Assembly (NCBI RefSeq): GCF_000170855.1 | Contig: NZ_ABCQ01000010.1 | Location: forward strand, 1 to 64,000 | DNA length: 64,000 bases | Reading direction: 5' to 3' | Source: Moritella sp. PE36 | Lineage (GTDB): Bacteria > Pseudomonadota > Gammaproteobacteria > Enterobacterales > Moritellaceae | Part shown: positions 43,234 to 53,861 of the stretch, in pieces | Layout of the letters: every line of letters begins with the position of its first letter | How positions within the stretch are numbered: position 1 is the first letter of the stretch | Notes under the pieces: model-generated | What the model was told of the DNA's origin: nothing | Seen by the model: only the letters and a program-made list of their open reading frames with translations | Database searches by the model: none | Made by a program: the position numbers and the translations under genes

Positions 43234-45993
43234 ATGAAAAAACTCAAACATACATTGGTTGCGACAGCGATAATCAGTTTACTTGGTGTCAATGCTGTGC
43301 ATGCGAAAACCCCAGTAGACTTGGGGGTGGTTAATGAAGATAAGTTGGCCGAAATGCTGGTTCGCAGGGGATTACTTGATGATTCAGCGTCATTACAGGA
43401 AAGGTCAGATGCAGTAAAAAGCTATTTAGCTCATAAGATAAAACATGGATTTAGTGGTGATGCTCAATTTGGGAAGCAAGCTAAATTTCATCAAAGTCGC
43501 ATTATTAATGTTATCGAAAAACAGCAGGGTTTTAAAAAATCGAGTGTCTTTACGCTGGAAATCACGAATAAGCGCACCGATAAAGTATTGGCAATTTTGG
43601 TCGATTTCCCCGACCTACCATGGGATGATAATCGGCTGACTGAAAAGCATACGTCGATGCTTTACCCTAGTTATTCACCTACGCATTATCAGGATCTATT
43701 ATTCTCAGATACTGGTTATACCGGACCGAAAGGCAATAATTTGATCTCTATGCGTCAATATTACGAGCAAGAGTCAGGAGATAGTTACAGTGTTTCGGGT
43801 CAAGCTACAGGTTGGTATACAGCGGAGAATAATGCAGCTTATTACGGAGGCAACTCTGCGACAACCGACAATGACAAAAATGCTCAAGCGTTAGTGCGCG
43901 AGGCGTTGGCACAGCTCGCTAAAGATCCGAGTGTGAATTTGGCCGACTATGATATCGAAGATCGTTATGACTTTGACGGTGACGGTAACTTCCGTGAACC
44001 AGATGGCGTTATCGATCATCTCATGGTCTTTCATGCCTCTGTTGGGGAAGAAGCGGGTGGTGGTGTACTGGGTCCTGATGCGATTTGGTCACACCGCTTT
44101 AATCTTGGTCAGCCATATGTACTTGAAGGTACGACAAGTTCTGTGCCAGAACAATTTAATGGTAACTATGCAGCGTTTGATTATACGATCCAACCAATAG
44201 ACGCCGCAGCAGGGGTTTGTGCACATGAATATGGTCACGATTTAGGCCTGCCTGATGAGTATGATACTCAGTATAGCGGCGCTGGCGAACCTGTTTCTTA
44301 TTGGTCAATCATGTCTTCTGGTAGTTGGGCTGGGAAAATTGGTGGAACCCAACCGACAGCATTCAGCTCATGGGCTAAAACGTTCTTGCAAACTGCAATC
44401 GGTGGCCGCTGGATCAATGATGAGCGATTGTCTATTGAAGAGCTAAAAGAAAAAGATTTATTCTTTACCTTGTTCCAAACTACAGATAACGATCGCCCTA
44501 ATATGGTACGCATTGACTTACCGATGAAGAAAAGCGAAGGATTGAAACCGTTCGAAGGGACGGCTCAGTTCCATTCCGAACAGGGTGACGGCCTGAACAA
44601 TTCGATGAGCAGAAGCTTAGATATACCAGTGGCAGATGTCGTTAAACTGGAATTTAAAGCTTGGTATCAAATAGAAAAGGATTATGACTTTGCCCGAGTG
44701 CTGATTAACGGTAAACCAATCACAGGTAATATTACGACTCTGGACGATCCGCTTAATACTGGTTTAGCACCAGCTATTGGTGGTGAATCTGATGGTTGGA
44801 TCGATGCTGAATTCGATCTGTCGGCTTACGCGGGACAAACTGTTACGCTTGGTTTTGATTACATCACGGATGGTGGTCTGGCAATGAAAGGACTGTTCCT
44901 TGATAACATTGCTCTGGTTAGTGATGGTGAACGTACCCTGATTGATGATGCTGAATCAACGTCGACGTTTGTTCTTAATGGCTTTAAGACCAACACAGGT
45001 TTTTACGAGTCTAACCACTATTACTTACTACAGTGGCGTAGTCATAACGACGTTGATGAAGGCTTGAAAAATATTAAACGTATGGGTCAGTTAGTGACTT
45101 TCGAACCAGGATTGATTATTTGGTACGTTGATGATTCATTTAAGGATAACGCGGTAGGTAAACATCCTGGTCAGGGTTGGCTTGGTATTTTAGATGCTGA
45201 TCAGAACGCGCTATTATGGACGGATACTGGTCTCCCTGCACAAACTCGTTTTCAAGTTCGTGATGCAGCTTTCTCGTTACATGATCAAACTGAGTTTAGT
45301 TTGACTGCTCGTGATGGTAATGTATTGGAAGATAGTAATCTTGAGGCCAATGGTCATTTTGCTGATAATCAAGATTACAGTTTGCCACAAGCTCCGGATT
45401 CAGGGCGTATCGTGACCGAATATGGTCTTGTTATTGATATACTGAAGCAGGCTGAAAACAACGAATACGGTGTTCTAAAAGTTTCTTATTCAGAGGCGCC
45501 AAATGTTGCACCTCAAGCTATATTTGACTTTGTTGTTGACGGACTAGAGGTTACTGCTACAAACAGAAGTACAGATAGTGATGGTCAGATTGCTAACTAT
45601 CTATGGGATTTTGGCAACGGTCAGATCAGTGATGAAAATTCACCTGCGTGGACGTATACTGAAGGCGGCAGTTACACGGTAACCCTGACGGTAACTGATA
45701 ATGATGGCGTAACAGCGACAGTATCTGAGACAATTGAGGTTGTTTCTCCAAATGTTGAACCTGAAGTTGATGCGAAATACATTCACTTAGGTCGTCTGGT
45801 GACATTATGGTCAACCAGTACTGACAGTGATGGCCGTATTGTTGATACCGAATGGCAATTACCGAATGGCAAGACTAAGCATGGTCGTCTTATTACGGCA
45901 ATGTTTCCTTCATACGGTCATCATGTTGTGACATTGAAGATAATCGATAATGATGGTGCTGTTGTCAGCAAGGTTATTAACGTTAAAATATAA
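43234..45993 (+). CDS. prtV: PrtV-like secreted M6 metalloprotease (immune inhibitor A) with two PKD domains
   Basis: The 919-residue secreted protease has a signal peptide (to A-V-H-A, residue 24), a helical propeptide (about 32-105) and an M6 catalytic domain. Its zinc motif is H-E-Y-G-H at 331-335, followed by L-P-D-E-Y-D and an S-I-M-S-S-G-S-W Met-turn. A lectin-like domain and two PKD domains (about 755-840 and 845-919) follow; the first has the typical W-D-F-G-N-G. Length and domain order match Vibrio cholerae PrtV. It probably degrades host or environmental proteins. AAGGAAAT precedes the start. It is co-oriented with the propeptide-like gene. Confidence 0.93.
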   Translation: MKKLKHTLVATAIISLLGVNAVHAKTPVDLGVVNEDKLAEMLVRRGLLDDSASLQERSDAVKSYLAHKIKHGFSGDAQFGKQAKFHQSRIINVIEKQQGFKKSSVFTLEITNKRTDKVLAILVDFPDLPWDDNRLTEKHTSMLYPSYSPTHYQDLLFSDTGYTGPKGNNLISMRQYYEQESGDSYSVSGQATGWYTAENNAAYYGGNSATTDNDKNAQALVREALAQLAKDPSVNLADYDIEDRYDFDGDGNFREPDGVIDHLMVFHASVGEEAGGGVLGPDAIWSHRFNLGQPYVLEGTTSSVPEQFNGNYAAFDYTIQPIDAAAGVCAHEYGHDLGLPDEYDTQYSGAGEPVSYWSIMSSGSWAGKIGGTQPTAFSSWAKTFLQTAIGGRWINDERLSIEELKEKDLFFTLFQTTDNDRPNMVRIDLPMKKSEGLKPFEGTAQFHSEQGDGLNNSMSRSLDIPVADVVKLEFKAWYQIEKDYDFARVLINGKPITGNITTLDDPLNTGLAPAIGGESDGWIDAEFDLSAYAGQTVTLGFDYITDGGLAMKGLFLDNIALVSDGERTLIDDAESTSTFVLNGFKTNTGFYESNHYYLLQWRSHNDVDEGLKNIKRMGQLVTFEPGLIIWYVDDSFKDNAVGKHPGQGWLGILDADQNALLWTDTGLPAQTRFQVRDAAFSLHDQTEFSLTARDGNVLEDSNLEANGHFADNQDYSLPQAPDSGRIVTEYGLVIDILKQAENNEYGVLKVSYSEAPNVAPQAIFDFVVDGLEVTATNRSTDSDGQIANYLWDFGNGQISDENSPAWTYTEGGSYTVTLTVTDNDGVTATVSETIEVVSPNVEPEVDAKYIHLGRLVTLWSTSTDSDGRIVDTEWQLPNGKTKHGRLITAMFPSYGHHVVTLKIIDNDGAVVSKVINVKI

Positions 45994-46030
45994 ATGTCAT
46001 AAAAGATGAGTTAAAACGCCCTTTGTGGGT

Positions 46031-46063
46031 AATGCCGTTCACTTAAGGTGAACGGCATTTTTT
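46031..46063 (+). terminator. Rho-independent terminator after prtV
   Basis: AATGCCGTTCAC (46031-46042) pairs exactly with GTGAACGGCATT (46048-46059) around TTAAG, followed by more T. It lies 38 bases after the prtV stop. It also marks the edge of the IS6 remnant beyond. Confidence 0.92.
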
Positions 46064-46272
46064 CTTTTCACTTTTCGATGGCTTGGTTCGACAATATTGT
46101 TGAGATATTTTACTGCGAATACTTCAATCATAGAAAGCATATATCCAGACAACCAAAGGCGAATGTTGATAGTGTCTAGCGCGGCGGCATTCGCACCACT
46201 CTTATCAATAACGACTTTACTTGGTAACACACTACTAAGGATCGCTTTATCAAAGAATGCCCGTGCGGCGGT
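46060..46272 (-). mobile_element. IS6-family transposase remnant
   Basis: Read on the minus strand, about 70 codons resemble the middle of an IS6-family DDE transposase: A-R-A-F-F-D-K-A-I then K-V-V-I-D-K-S-G-A-N-A-A-A-L, with the second catalytic Asp. V-K-Y-L-N-N-I-V-E-P-S-H-R-K-V-K-R-K follows, carrying the catalytic Glu. Two stops interrupt the frame just upstream, and neither the N terminus nor the C-terminal part is present. The element is dead and truncated. No terminal inverted repeats were found. Confidence 0.8.
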
Positions 46273-46380
46273 TCATCACGTTTTATTTTTCTAAATCTGG
46301 CTTCAAGTTGTGATGCATGCTTTACCACCCAACGCTTTGATTTATATAGTCAACTTTGCGACTCAACCTTAGTAATTACC

Positions 46381-46790
46381 TTATGCGATGTGGCTAATAG
46401 TTATACACGAAATGGAATGCAGCAATTGCAGTAAACCTGAAGCCGTTAGGATTAAACCATACTCAATTTGTTATCCTTGCTGCTACTCTTTGGTGTGAAA
46501 AAGAACAAACCAGTCCTTCCCAAGCTAAAATATCGGCCTTAACAAGTATTGATAAAATGACGTTGTCTAAAGCCTTGAAAAGATTAGTTGAAAATAAATT
46601 GGTAATAAAAAGTAAAGCACTAAATGATTCACGAAGTTTTGTTTTAAAACTATCTGAAACAGGCAAAGACTTAACTCTGCAAGCAATTAGTGTTGTTGAA
46701 GAAATTGATGATAAGGTTTTCGGTTCATTAGGAACTGCAAAGAAAGAAAAGTTTCTGTCTTTGATTTTGGAATTTAATCGTTTCAACTAA
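46381..46790 (+). pseudogene. MarR-family regulator remnant
   Basis: From about 46439 the frame encodes L-K-P-L-G-L-N-H-T-Q-F-V-I-L-A, then D-K-M-T-L-S-K-A-L-K-R-L-V-E-N-K-L-V and S-F-V-L-K-L-S-E-T-G-K-D-L. This is a MarR winged helix (wing and recognition helix). The expected N-terminal helix (D-V-A-N-S-Y-T-R) appears only in another frame upstream, so a frameshift near 46411 separates it, and no start codon precedes the main frame. It is therefore a decayed gene. An internal Met at 46557 would give only half the domain. Confidence 0.6.
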
Positions 46791-47284
46791 AAGTCAGGCA
46801 TCATATTTCATGTTTGTTGCGCAACCGGCGCATAGCTGCTGTGATCCAGCCTTGGTTAGATTAGATATTATGCAAGGATGCTCTTCCTCCTATAGTGACT
46901 TGTATCCCATATTACAAAAGTATTAGAAATACGCATTAGAGAGGACTTTTTGCCTGAATAGTGAAATGACACTGCGCATTATCACCTTCATGTTCAATAG
47001 GCCGTATATCGACGATTTTATTTCTAGATCAAGAAAGCCTCCAATGAGCCATTACAATTGTAAAAAATAGATTAAGTAGCGGCAAACCTCACCTTAAATG
47101 AATAAGTTTCAATGTCCTGTAACATGGCGCCATGTTATTCTAATTTTTCAATCTATGCTCTGATTCATAAGTGGGGGTAGAATATTGTAGTTATTGTAAT
47201 CTGCTGATTCTAGATGATAACAACTGGAATGAATACATCGTATTTAATTACTTTAACTGGATGATAGCGCCAAGGATGTTGTGT
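46791..47284. other. 494-base intergenic region with repeat copy B
   Basis: Between the MarR remnant and the chemotaxis gene there is no intact gene. The region includes the diverged direct repeat at 46989-47040 and AT-rich sequence that should contain the chemoreceptor promoter. Confidence 0.5.
46989..47040. repeat. 52-bp direct repeat, copy B
   Basis: It matches 40061-40112 at 45 of 52 positions in the same orientation. On the minus strand it encodes G-F-L-D-L-E-I-K-S-S-I-Y-G-L-L-N-M, parallel to copy A. A stop codon lies shortly upstream in this frame, so this copy is broken. Confidence 0.8.
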
Positions 47285-48847
47285 ATGAAAAATTTAATAT
47301 TAATAACGGTATTCATAATGTTTGCGATCGCAGGCATAACAAGTATCACCTCTACCTCTTATATATCCAATCAAAAAATTGATGAAATTATATTAAAAAA
47401 ATCCCAAGCAAAGGCTGAAGTAATTGCTAAAAACGTCGAGTATGTATTACAAAAATCTTCCCAGCCATTGGTTGATTTGCAAGAGTTAGTACTGTCACTT
47501 TCAGAGCGTTCAGATATTATCTACGCGATTTTCATAGACCGAAAAATTCAAGCCGTTGCACATAGCGATATAAACAAGTTAAATAAGATCTATAAAGATA
47601 GCTACACCATGGAGGGAGCAGGGAAAGGAGAGCAAAAATTCTCTAAATGGTATGCGGATGTGCAAAAAATGTGGGTGTACGACATAATGGTCCCCGTTTA
47701 TGATAAGAATGGTGAGCTATTGGGTGCTTTTGATATAGGTATCCCAATTTCAGAAGTAGATGATGCTGTCGCAGACATTGTGCTTACTCAGTTAATCGCA
47801 ATCACCGCCATCTTTCTGATATGTGCCTGCGTGTTGATGTGGCTACTGGGTCGATTTTTCAAACCGCTTGCTGGCTTGCAACAGGCATTAGAAGATATAT
47901 CAAAAGGCGATGGAGACCTTACCGTTAGATTACCTGTACAAGGAACAGATGAAATAGCCCATATTTCTAAAGCATTCAATATTTTTGTGGGTAATATTAA
48001 TGAAATAATTTCCAAAGTAGTAGATACGGGGTTAGGTATAGGTCGTTCAGCGACTGAACTTCGCAGTCAGTCTCAGCTTGGATTATCAAGAGGTCAAGCG
48101 CAAAGCGAGCGCACGTTATTAGTAGCAACTTCAATAAATGAAATGATCGCGACTATTAATGAAATATCGCAAAATGCTGCGGGTGCAGCAAATTCAGCTA
48201 ATGGTGCAAATAGCGAAACTCAATCTGGGCGTAAAACATTACAAGACTCATCTAATACCATCAATAACCTTGGTGATGAAATGAATAACATGTCATCAGT
48301 TATCACATCATTAGCGGGAAAAACACAGTCAATCGGGTCCATACTCGACGTTATAAGAGGTGTTTCAGAGCAGACTAATCTCCTTGCACTCAACGCCGCA
48401 ATTGAAGCTGCCCGAGCAGGTGAGGCTGGCCGAGGTTTTGCTGTCGTCGCAGATGAAGTCAGAAATCTTGCTACTAAAACTGCACAGTCAACCGATGAAA
48501 TTCAAAGTATGATTAATCAGTTGCAGCATGAGGCAAAAAATGCGGTAGAGGCGATGGAGAGTAGCCGATCTTTAACAGAAGAAGGTACAAGAACCACCGC
48601 TCAAGCTCTGGAAGTTATCGAAAACATATCAGTGCAAGTAATTACTATCCTTGATATGAATACCCAAGTCGCAACAGCTACCGAAGAGCAATCTTGTGTA
48701 GCAAATGAAATCAATATCAATATGGATTTGGTAAATAACTCTGTTCAAGAAGGCTTGATCGCTAGCCAGGAGCTAGAAGCTTCTAGTAAAACCCTGGAGC
48801 AACTTGCTCAAACTTTAGATCTTCATGTAGGCTCATTCAAAATATAA
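47285..48847 (+). CDS. Methyl-accepting chemotaxis protein
   Basis: A 520-residue chemoreceptor. It has an N-terminal membrane helix ([18 protein letters not shown]), a periplasmic single-Cache-sized sensor (about 130 residues), a second membrane helix ([15 protein letters not shown]), HAMP and a signalling domain. The conserved hairpin tip is [25 protein letters not shown] start at ATG 47285 with AAGGA upstream. The frame is open for 38 more codons, but these would not be a membrane signal. The ligand is unknown. No C-terminal CheR-docking pentapeptide is seen. Confidence 0.92.
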   Translation: MKNLILITVFIMFAIAGITSITSTSYISNQKIDEIILKKSQAKAEVIAKNVEYVLQKSSQPLVDLQELVLSLSERSDIIYAIFIDRKIQAVAHSDINKLNKIYKDSYTMEGAGKGEQKFSKWYADVQKMWVYDIMVPVYDKNGELLGAFDIGIPISEVDDAVADIVLTQLIAITAIFLICACVLMWLLGRFFKPLAGLQQALEDISKGDGDLTVRLPVQGTDEIAHISKAFNIFVGNINEIISKVVDTGLGIGRSATELRSQSQLGLSRGQAQSERTLLVATSINEMIATINEISQNAAGAANSANGANSETQSGRKTLQDSSNTINNLGDEMNNMSSVITSLAGKTQSIGSILDVIRGVSEQTNLLALNAAIEAARAGEAGRGFAVVADEVRNLATKTAQSTDEIQSMINQLQHEAKNAVEAMESSRSLTEEGTRTTAQALEVIENISVQVITILDMNTQVATATEEQSCVANEININMDLVNNSVQEGLIASQELEASSKTLEQLAQTLDLHVGSFKI

Positions 48848-48889
48848 TATAGAAGGCTTCTAATTCTAGGGACTCTTTATTATGTTCAA

Positions 48890-48920
48890 ATAGTGAGTGT
48901 GACGACGTCACGCTCACTAT
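48890..48920. terminator. Hairpin between the convergent mcp and oleD genes
   Basis: The arms 48890-48903 and 48907-48920 form a 14-pair stem with one T-G pair and a GAC loop. It lies in the 125-base gap between convergent genes, so it probably terminates or protects transcripts from both sides. T runs are short. Confidence 0.6.
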
Positions 48921-48972
48921 CCAATTAACCTTTCAGCAATCATCCTAAACTCAGCCTATTGGCTTAACACGA

Positions 48973-50040
48973 TCAAACTTTAATGTATCTTGACAAGGAA
49001 ACTCTCAGGCGCTGCATACCTTCGTCAATAGAGACCAGAGGTTGGTAACCCAGATCCGCTTTAGCTGCGCTGATATCAAAGTAATGGCTGGTCGATAATT
49101 GGCGTGCGACAAAACGCGTCATCATCGGCTCTTGGGTCTTGCCAAGCCACAGATATATCTTCTCCAGTACGGTGCCGACTATGTAGGCCAGTAGTGCTGG
49201 TACGCGTTTTGTTACAGGTGGTAAATCGGCACAATCAAGTATTTTATTGAGCATACAGGCCATCGTGATCGGTTGATCATTACTGACAAAGTAACTATTA
49301 CCGGCGCAACTTGGCGTAGGGTCTGCGAGTCTTAGCGCCGCCAGAATATGAGCATAGGCGGCATTGTCGATGTAGATAGTATCAACCAGTTTATCCTCTT
49401 TACCGACTAATTTTAATCGACCGAGTTTGGCTCGGGCAATGACGCGTGGTACCAGATGCGGATCACCGGGCCCCCAAATTAAATGTGGCCTTATGGCTAC
49501 GGTTTTGAGCCTATCGCTATTCGCGGCCAGTATCATTTGCTCGGCCAGCGCTTTGGATTGCGCATAATAATTTAAGAATGATTGGGCGTAAGGTTGCGAT
49601 TCATTGATCCCAGCCTCGTCTTCGCCCGTAAATGTCACACTCGGGGTGCTGGTATATACTAAGCGCTCGATAGCCAGTGACTGACTGGCCTGAATGATAT
49701 TGGCAGACCCTTCCACATTAGGGCGATAATAATCAGCTTGCGAACCCCATACACCCGCTTTGGATGCGACATGAAAGACCAGATCACAGTCCTTCATCGC
49801 CGCGGTGAGCGCCGACAAATCACAGATGTCGCCCTGTACCATGTTGATACCTAGCTTCGATAAATGCGGATAATGGCCACGGGCGAACCCGGTTACTTTA
49901 ATACCGGCGGCAATTAATGCCAGGCAGATGCTAGTCCCTAAAAAACCACCAGCACCCGTGACAAACGCATGTTTGGTGGTCGCGGCTAATGCAGTAAGGG
50001 CGCGCTGTTCAACGGGCGGGCGCGAGCTGAAATTCGTCAT
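48973..50040 (-). CDS. oleD: OleD, NAD(P)-dependent 2-alkyl-3-ketoacid reductase
   Basis: OleD reduces the 2-alkyl-3-keto acid made by OleA to the beta-hydroxy acid, which OleC converts to a beta-lactone. It is an extended short-chain dehydrogenase of 355 residues. The Rossmann motif is T-G-A-G-G-F-L-G (about 29-36), and Y-Y-A-Q-S-K (Y-x3-K) is the catalytic pair. The last gene of the oleABCD cluster, 25 bases after oleC, on the minus strand. Gene order and the presence of all four members fix the assignment. Confidence 0.92.
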   Translation of the reverse strand: MTNFSSRPPVEQRALTALAATTKHAFVTGAGGFLGTSICLALIAAGIKVTGFARGHYPHLSKLGINMVQGDICDLSALTAAMKDCDLVFHVASKAGVWGSQADYYRPNVEGSANIIQASQSLAIERLVYTSTPSVTFTGEDEAGINESQPYAQSFLNYYAQSKALAEQMILAANSDRLKTVAIRPHLIWGPGDPHLVPRVIARAKLGRLKLVGKEDKLVDTIYIDNAAYAHILAALRLADPTPSCAGNSYFVSNDQPITMACMLNKILDCADLPPVTKRVPALLAYIVGTVLEKIYLWLGKTQEPMMTRFVARQLSTSHYFDISAAKADLGYQPLVSIDEGMQRLRVSLSRYIKV

Positions 50041-50065
50041 ATTTAGACCTTGTTTTGGAATACTG

Positions 50066-51802
50066 TTAACGATTATAAGGTGCTTGTTTTTGCGCCCAAA
50101 CCGCTAGTTTTTCACGAAATATTTTGGCATTGTGGCGAATATCAACAGGAAAATCAGAGTGAATTAAAAATGCCTTGATCGTGGATGTTTGCTGATGTTT
50201 ATTGCCAATCGCGTTAAGTTCGTTAAATAACTGCTCAGTAGAGATGACAGCATCATTTTCTAATTCGACACACAGTAAGGGTATAGTTTCACCCTGGTAT
50301 TGGATCCCCACCAGTGCGGTACGTTTCACTTGCTCATGGGTATTAAATATACGCTCACAAGGGATCGAAAAATAGCGTTGACTCGGCGTGGCGACACTGT
50401 GGGCTTTACGGCCACACATCCATAACTGGCCCTGTTCATCTAAATATCCCAGATCCCCCATGCGGTGTCGAAACACTGGCTGTGACTCAGTGCTCGTTGG
50501 ATCTTTGATCTTGGCGTGTTGGGTGGCGACGTCGCGGCGATAATAGCGCTGACTGACCACTTGTCCTTTCACGACGATCTCACCAATTTGTTGGGTTGGT
50601 AAGGTTAAGTCATCATCCCAATCTGCAATAACATCTTCGCAGATCGCAATAATGGCGATCTCAACATCTTTGATTGGCTGGCCAACGCAGATCCCGCCAC
50701 CGTTATCTGTGATCTCTTGCATGGTTAGCAGTGCTTTACTGCCAATCTTAGTGAGGGGTAATGACTCTGTTGCACCGTAAGAATTCCATACTTCTACATC
50801 GGTTTTAAGCAAGCGAGTAAAGCGTGAAATTGACGATAAGGTTGCCGGAGCACCAGCAGAGATCACGCGTTTCAAGCTGGTTAATATCTGCGGTTGATCG
50901 TGTTTGCAGCCTGCTTGACCAAGGATCTCGATTAATGCCGGATTAGCAAACAGGTTAGTGCACTGGTATTTTTCAATGGCAGCAAAGATAAAGTCCGGAT
51001 TGGCGGTTATCGGTTTGCTGGCATCCATATCTGGAATAATTGACGCCATGCCCAGCGCCGGACCAAATAGCGAGAATAGCGGAAAGGTACTGAGATCCCT
51101 TTCTCCGGGGTTGATACCGTAATCATCGCGGAGTGCTTGTATTTGCCCTTCAAACATTTGGTGACTGTAAACAACACCTTTAGGCACGCCAGTACTGCCA
51201 CTGGTGAATAATATGGCGCACAAGTCACTGTTATCAAATAGCGCGATAGGATACGGCTTAATCGGCTCATCTTGCTGTTTATTGACGGTTAAATTGGCAC
51301 GATAATCGGTTAATAAACGCAGTAAGCTCATTTGCCCAGTCAGGCGAGACAGTATTTCACAACCGCCGACGGTAAGACTAAATCGCACACTGTCTTTACC
51401 CCAGCCAAACAATTTTCGCGCGATATGGGCTTTGGGAATACCAATGAAAGCATCGGGAGCCGATTCACTAAAACATTGTTTGAGATTGCGGATCCCCATT
51501 CCTGGATCAACCAAGATCGGCACGATACCGGCTTTAAATAATGCAAAGGTCAAGACAAAGAAATCGATGCTTGGCGTGACCATTAACACAGCTTTCATCC
51601 CACGTGTTATGCCATAAGCATTTAGCGCATAGGCGAGCTCATCACTTTGCTGATCAAGTGACGCTAAATTAATCTCGTCATAAACCAATTGCCCTTTACG
51701 ACTCTGCTGTACAGCTACCGCGAGCGAGTCGGGGGTCGCGAATGCGGCGTGAGAGAGGTGGCGACAGAAATTTATCGCCTCTGACGTTGCGTTAATGGTC
51801 AT
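50066..51802 (-). CDS. oleC: OleC, AMP-dependent beta-lactone synthetase
   Basis: OleC activates the 2-alkyl-3-hydroxy acid with ATP and closes it to a beta-lactone. The AMP-binding motif [12 protein letters not shown] is intact, as are W-N-S-Y-G-A-T-E and the hinge region [10 protein letters not shown] start at ATG 51802 (578 residues). A TTG at 51811 overlaps the oleB stop and is an alternative. The gene directly follows oleB and precedes oleD. Confidence 0.93.
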   Translation of the reverse strand: MTINATSEAINFCRHLSHAAFATPDSLAVAVQQSRKGQLVYDEINLASLDQQSDELAYALNAYGITRGMKAVLMVTPSIDFFVLTFALFKAGIVPILVDPGMGIRNLKQCFSESAPDAFIGIPKAHIARKLFGWGKDSVRFSLTVGGCEILSRLTGQMSLLRLLTDYRANLTVNKQQDEPIKPYPIALFDNSDLCAILFTSGSTGVPKGVVYSHQMFEGQIQALRDDYGINPGERDLSTFPLFSLFGPALGMASIIPDMDASKPITANPDFIFAAIEKYQCTNLFANPALIEILGQAGCKHDQPQILTSLKRVISAGAPATLSSISRFTRLLKTDVEVWNSYGATESLPLTKIGSKALLTMQEITDNGGGICVGQPIKDVEIAIIAICEDVIADWDDDLTLPTQQIGEIVVKGQVVSQRYYRRDVATQHAKIKDPTSTESQPVFRHRMGDLGYLDEQGQLWMCGRKAHSVATPSQRYFSIPCERIFNTHEQVKRTALVGIQYQGETIPLLCVELENDAVISTEQLFNELNAIGNKHQQTSTIKAFLIHSDFPVDIRHNAKIFREKLAVWAQKQAPYNR

Positions 51803-51807
51803 ACAAC

Positions 51808-52701
51808 TCAACGCTTATCGGTCATGAAGTCGGTGATCAATTCAATGACTTCATCACTGGCGTCTTCCAGAATATAATGACCACAGTCATCAAATTCATT
51901 CACTTGCGCGTGCGGCATGCGTTGTTTCCATTGTGCTAAAAAGTGTTTATCAAACACAAAATCTTTTAATCCCCAGCAGATCAGGGTTGGCACAGTCGAA
52001 AACTTAGCCAGACTATCGCCAATATCTGTGACTAACTGGTAATTGCGGTCTTCAGGTTTTAATGGAATGTCCTGCACAAAACGTAAGGTGGAAATACGGT
52101 TACGCCAAGAGTTAAAAGGCGATACATAAGCACGGCGAACATCTCGGCTCATGGCTTTGCGACGTACGCCAACAATTGACGCGATGGATGAAAAGGCATT
52201 AAAACCGCGTACTAAAAACGTGCCGACAACGGTATTACGACAGATCCATAATGGCAGTGGGAACGCTTTTGATAACGGTAGATGAAACGCCGCGGTATTT
52301 AAGATCACCAAGCGTTTGATCCGTTCTGGATGTCGCGCCGCGTAACCCATACCTATCATGCCACCCCAGTCGTGAACGACTAAGGTGATGTTTTCTTTAA
52401 TATCCAGATGCTCAAGTAATGCTTCCAGATCATCAATTCGGCTGGTTAAGGTATAGTCGTAATCGTTATCATCGGGCTTATCAGACAGACCGCAACCAAT
52501 ATGGTCGGGTACAATACACTGATAATTGGTACTTAATGCCGAGACCAGATTACGATAATAAAACGACCAACTCGGGTTACCGTGAACCATGACAACTGGC
52601 TCTCCGGTTCCTTCATTGAGGTAATGATATTGCTGACCATTACGGTCAAGGTAATTACGTTTAAATGGGAATAATTTATCTAACATATTTGAAGTATCCA
52701 A
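51808..52701 (-). CDS. oleB: OleB, beta-lactone decarboxylase (alpha/beta-hydrolase)
   Basis: OleB turns the beta-lactone into the final cis-olefin and CO2. It belongs to the haloalkane-dehalogenase-like alpha/beta-hydrolases. H-G-N-P-S-W-S (40-46) is the oxyanion segment, V-V-H-D-W-G-G carries the nucleophile Asp111, and D-C-G-H-Y near residue 280 carries the catalytic His. The gene begins one base after oleA ends, so the two are co-translated. As in Shewanella-type clusters, OleB is separate from OleC rather than fused. Confidence 0.93.
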   Translation of the reverse strand: MDTSNMLDKLFPFKRNYLDRNGQQYHYLNEGTGEPVVMVHGNPSWSFYYRNLVSALSTNYQCIVPDHIGCGLSDKPDDNDYDYTLTSRIDDLEALLEHLDIKENITLVVHDWGGMIGMGYAARHPERIKRLVILNTAAFHLPLSKAFPLPLWICRNTVVGTFLVRGFNAFSSIASIVGVRRKAMSRDVRRAYVSPFNSWRNRISTLRFVQDIPLKPEDRNYQLVTDIGDSLAKFSTVPTLICWGLKDFVFDKHFLAQWKQRMPHAQVNEFDDCGHYILEDASDEVIELITDFMTDKR

Positions 52702-52702
52702 G

Positions 52703-53752
52703 TTACCACTTTAATCCAAGCATCATACAATTTAAGCCACTGCCTATTCCTAAGAAGCTCACGTTGTCACCTTTCTTCAAAAAGCCTTCTTCGTCGGCCA
52801 TCGCTGCGGTCACCGGCAGTGATACTGTGCCCATGTTCCCCAGGTATTTGAAGGTCGGAAATTCTTTTTCAACTGGAATATTTAAGGCGGTTAACACTTT
52901 CTTTTGGTTGGCTGCGCCCACCTGATGACAAATCACTTTATTGACATCTTCGGGTGTCCATTGGCGTTGCTCTAAAAATTGCTGCCAGGTTTCTTGCGCC
53001 AGTGATACGCCTTCTTTAAGCAATTTGACTGCGTCGGTACGCATATATTCACGGTATAACTGCGTATCGATTTCTTTCAATCCCCACTGGCATAGGTCGT
53101 GATGTTCAGGCGCAGATAAGTGCGTGGCCCCTAGTAATTGGTGATTGTGAGACCCAGCTAAATTTAAGCTGCCATCGGTAAGTAAAATAGCTACTGCGCC
53201 AGAACCGCCGGTCAAGGTTGCCAGTGATGTGGCGTAGTTTCTGATGGTCGGATCGGCTAACATATCATCGATAGTCACATCAACAATGTGACGTGCAGAT
53301 TCACAAGAAACCACTAAACCAGCTTTGATCTGGCCCAATTCGATGCGGTTGGCGATATCTAACATGCCGGACAAGGCCCCTAAACAGGCATTACTAATGT
53401 CATAAATGGCGGTGTTATTAGATACGCCCAGTTTTGCGGCGATACGGCAGGCGGTTGCTGGTTCGTGCTGATCACGGCAGACTCCGGTATATACCACAGC
53501 GCCGATGTCGCTGACATTGATGCCAGTTTCATCTAGGGCTTTTTGTGCAGCAATTAACGCGCCATCAGATAACATGTAGTCTTTTGGCCACCAGCGACGT
53601 TGGGTAATACCAGTTAGTGCGGCAAGTTGGCCCACAGGAATACGCAGCTTTTGATATAAAGGCGCTAGGCGAAGCTCCAGTGCTGTACTTGTTATGATCT
53701 CTGGAGCTAGTTCATAGGTCAGGCTATTAATAAAAACGCGGTTATATTTCAT
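52703..53752 (-). CDS. oleA: OleA, thiolase-fold long-chain acyl-CoA condensing enzyme
   Basis: OleA joins two long-chain acyl-CoAs head-to-head, the first step of long-chain olefin synthesis. The 349-residue protein resembles FabH. Nucleophile Cys123 is in I-S-N-A-C-L-G-A, and Glu97 lies 26 residues before it, the same spacing as the catalytic Glu117/Cys143 of Xanthomonas OleA. The later C-H-Q-V-G-A-A-N and N-M-G-T-V-S hold the His and Asn of the thiolase site. It heads the minus-strand oleABCD operon. Confidence 0.93.
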   Translation of the reverse strand: MKYNRVFINSLTYELAPEIITSTALELRLAPLYQKLRIPVGQLAALTGITQRRWWPKDYMLSDGALIAAQKALDETGINVSDIGAVVYTGVCRDQHEPATACRIAAKLGVSNNTAIYDISNACLGALSGMLDIANRIELGQIKAGLVVSCESARHIVDVTIDDMLADPTIRNYATSLATLTGGSGAVAILLTDGSLNLAGSHNHQLLGATHLSAPEHHDLCQWGLKEIDTQLYREYMRTDAVKLLKEGVSLAQETWQQFLEQRQWTPEDVNKVICHQVGAANQKKVLTALNIPVEKEFPTFKYLGNMGTVSLPVTAAMADEEGFLKKGDNVSFLGIGSGLNCMMLGLKW

Positions 53753-53861
53753 GGGTAGGTTATTTTGCTCAATTAGTGAGGCGAATTATCGCCTTATTTT
53801 AATTACATAAATTACGTTAACGTTATTTGAGCAAGAAAGCGGTGCAGATTCAACTAAAAGT

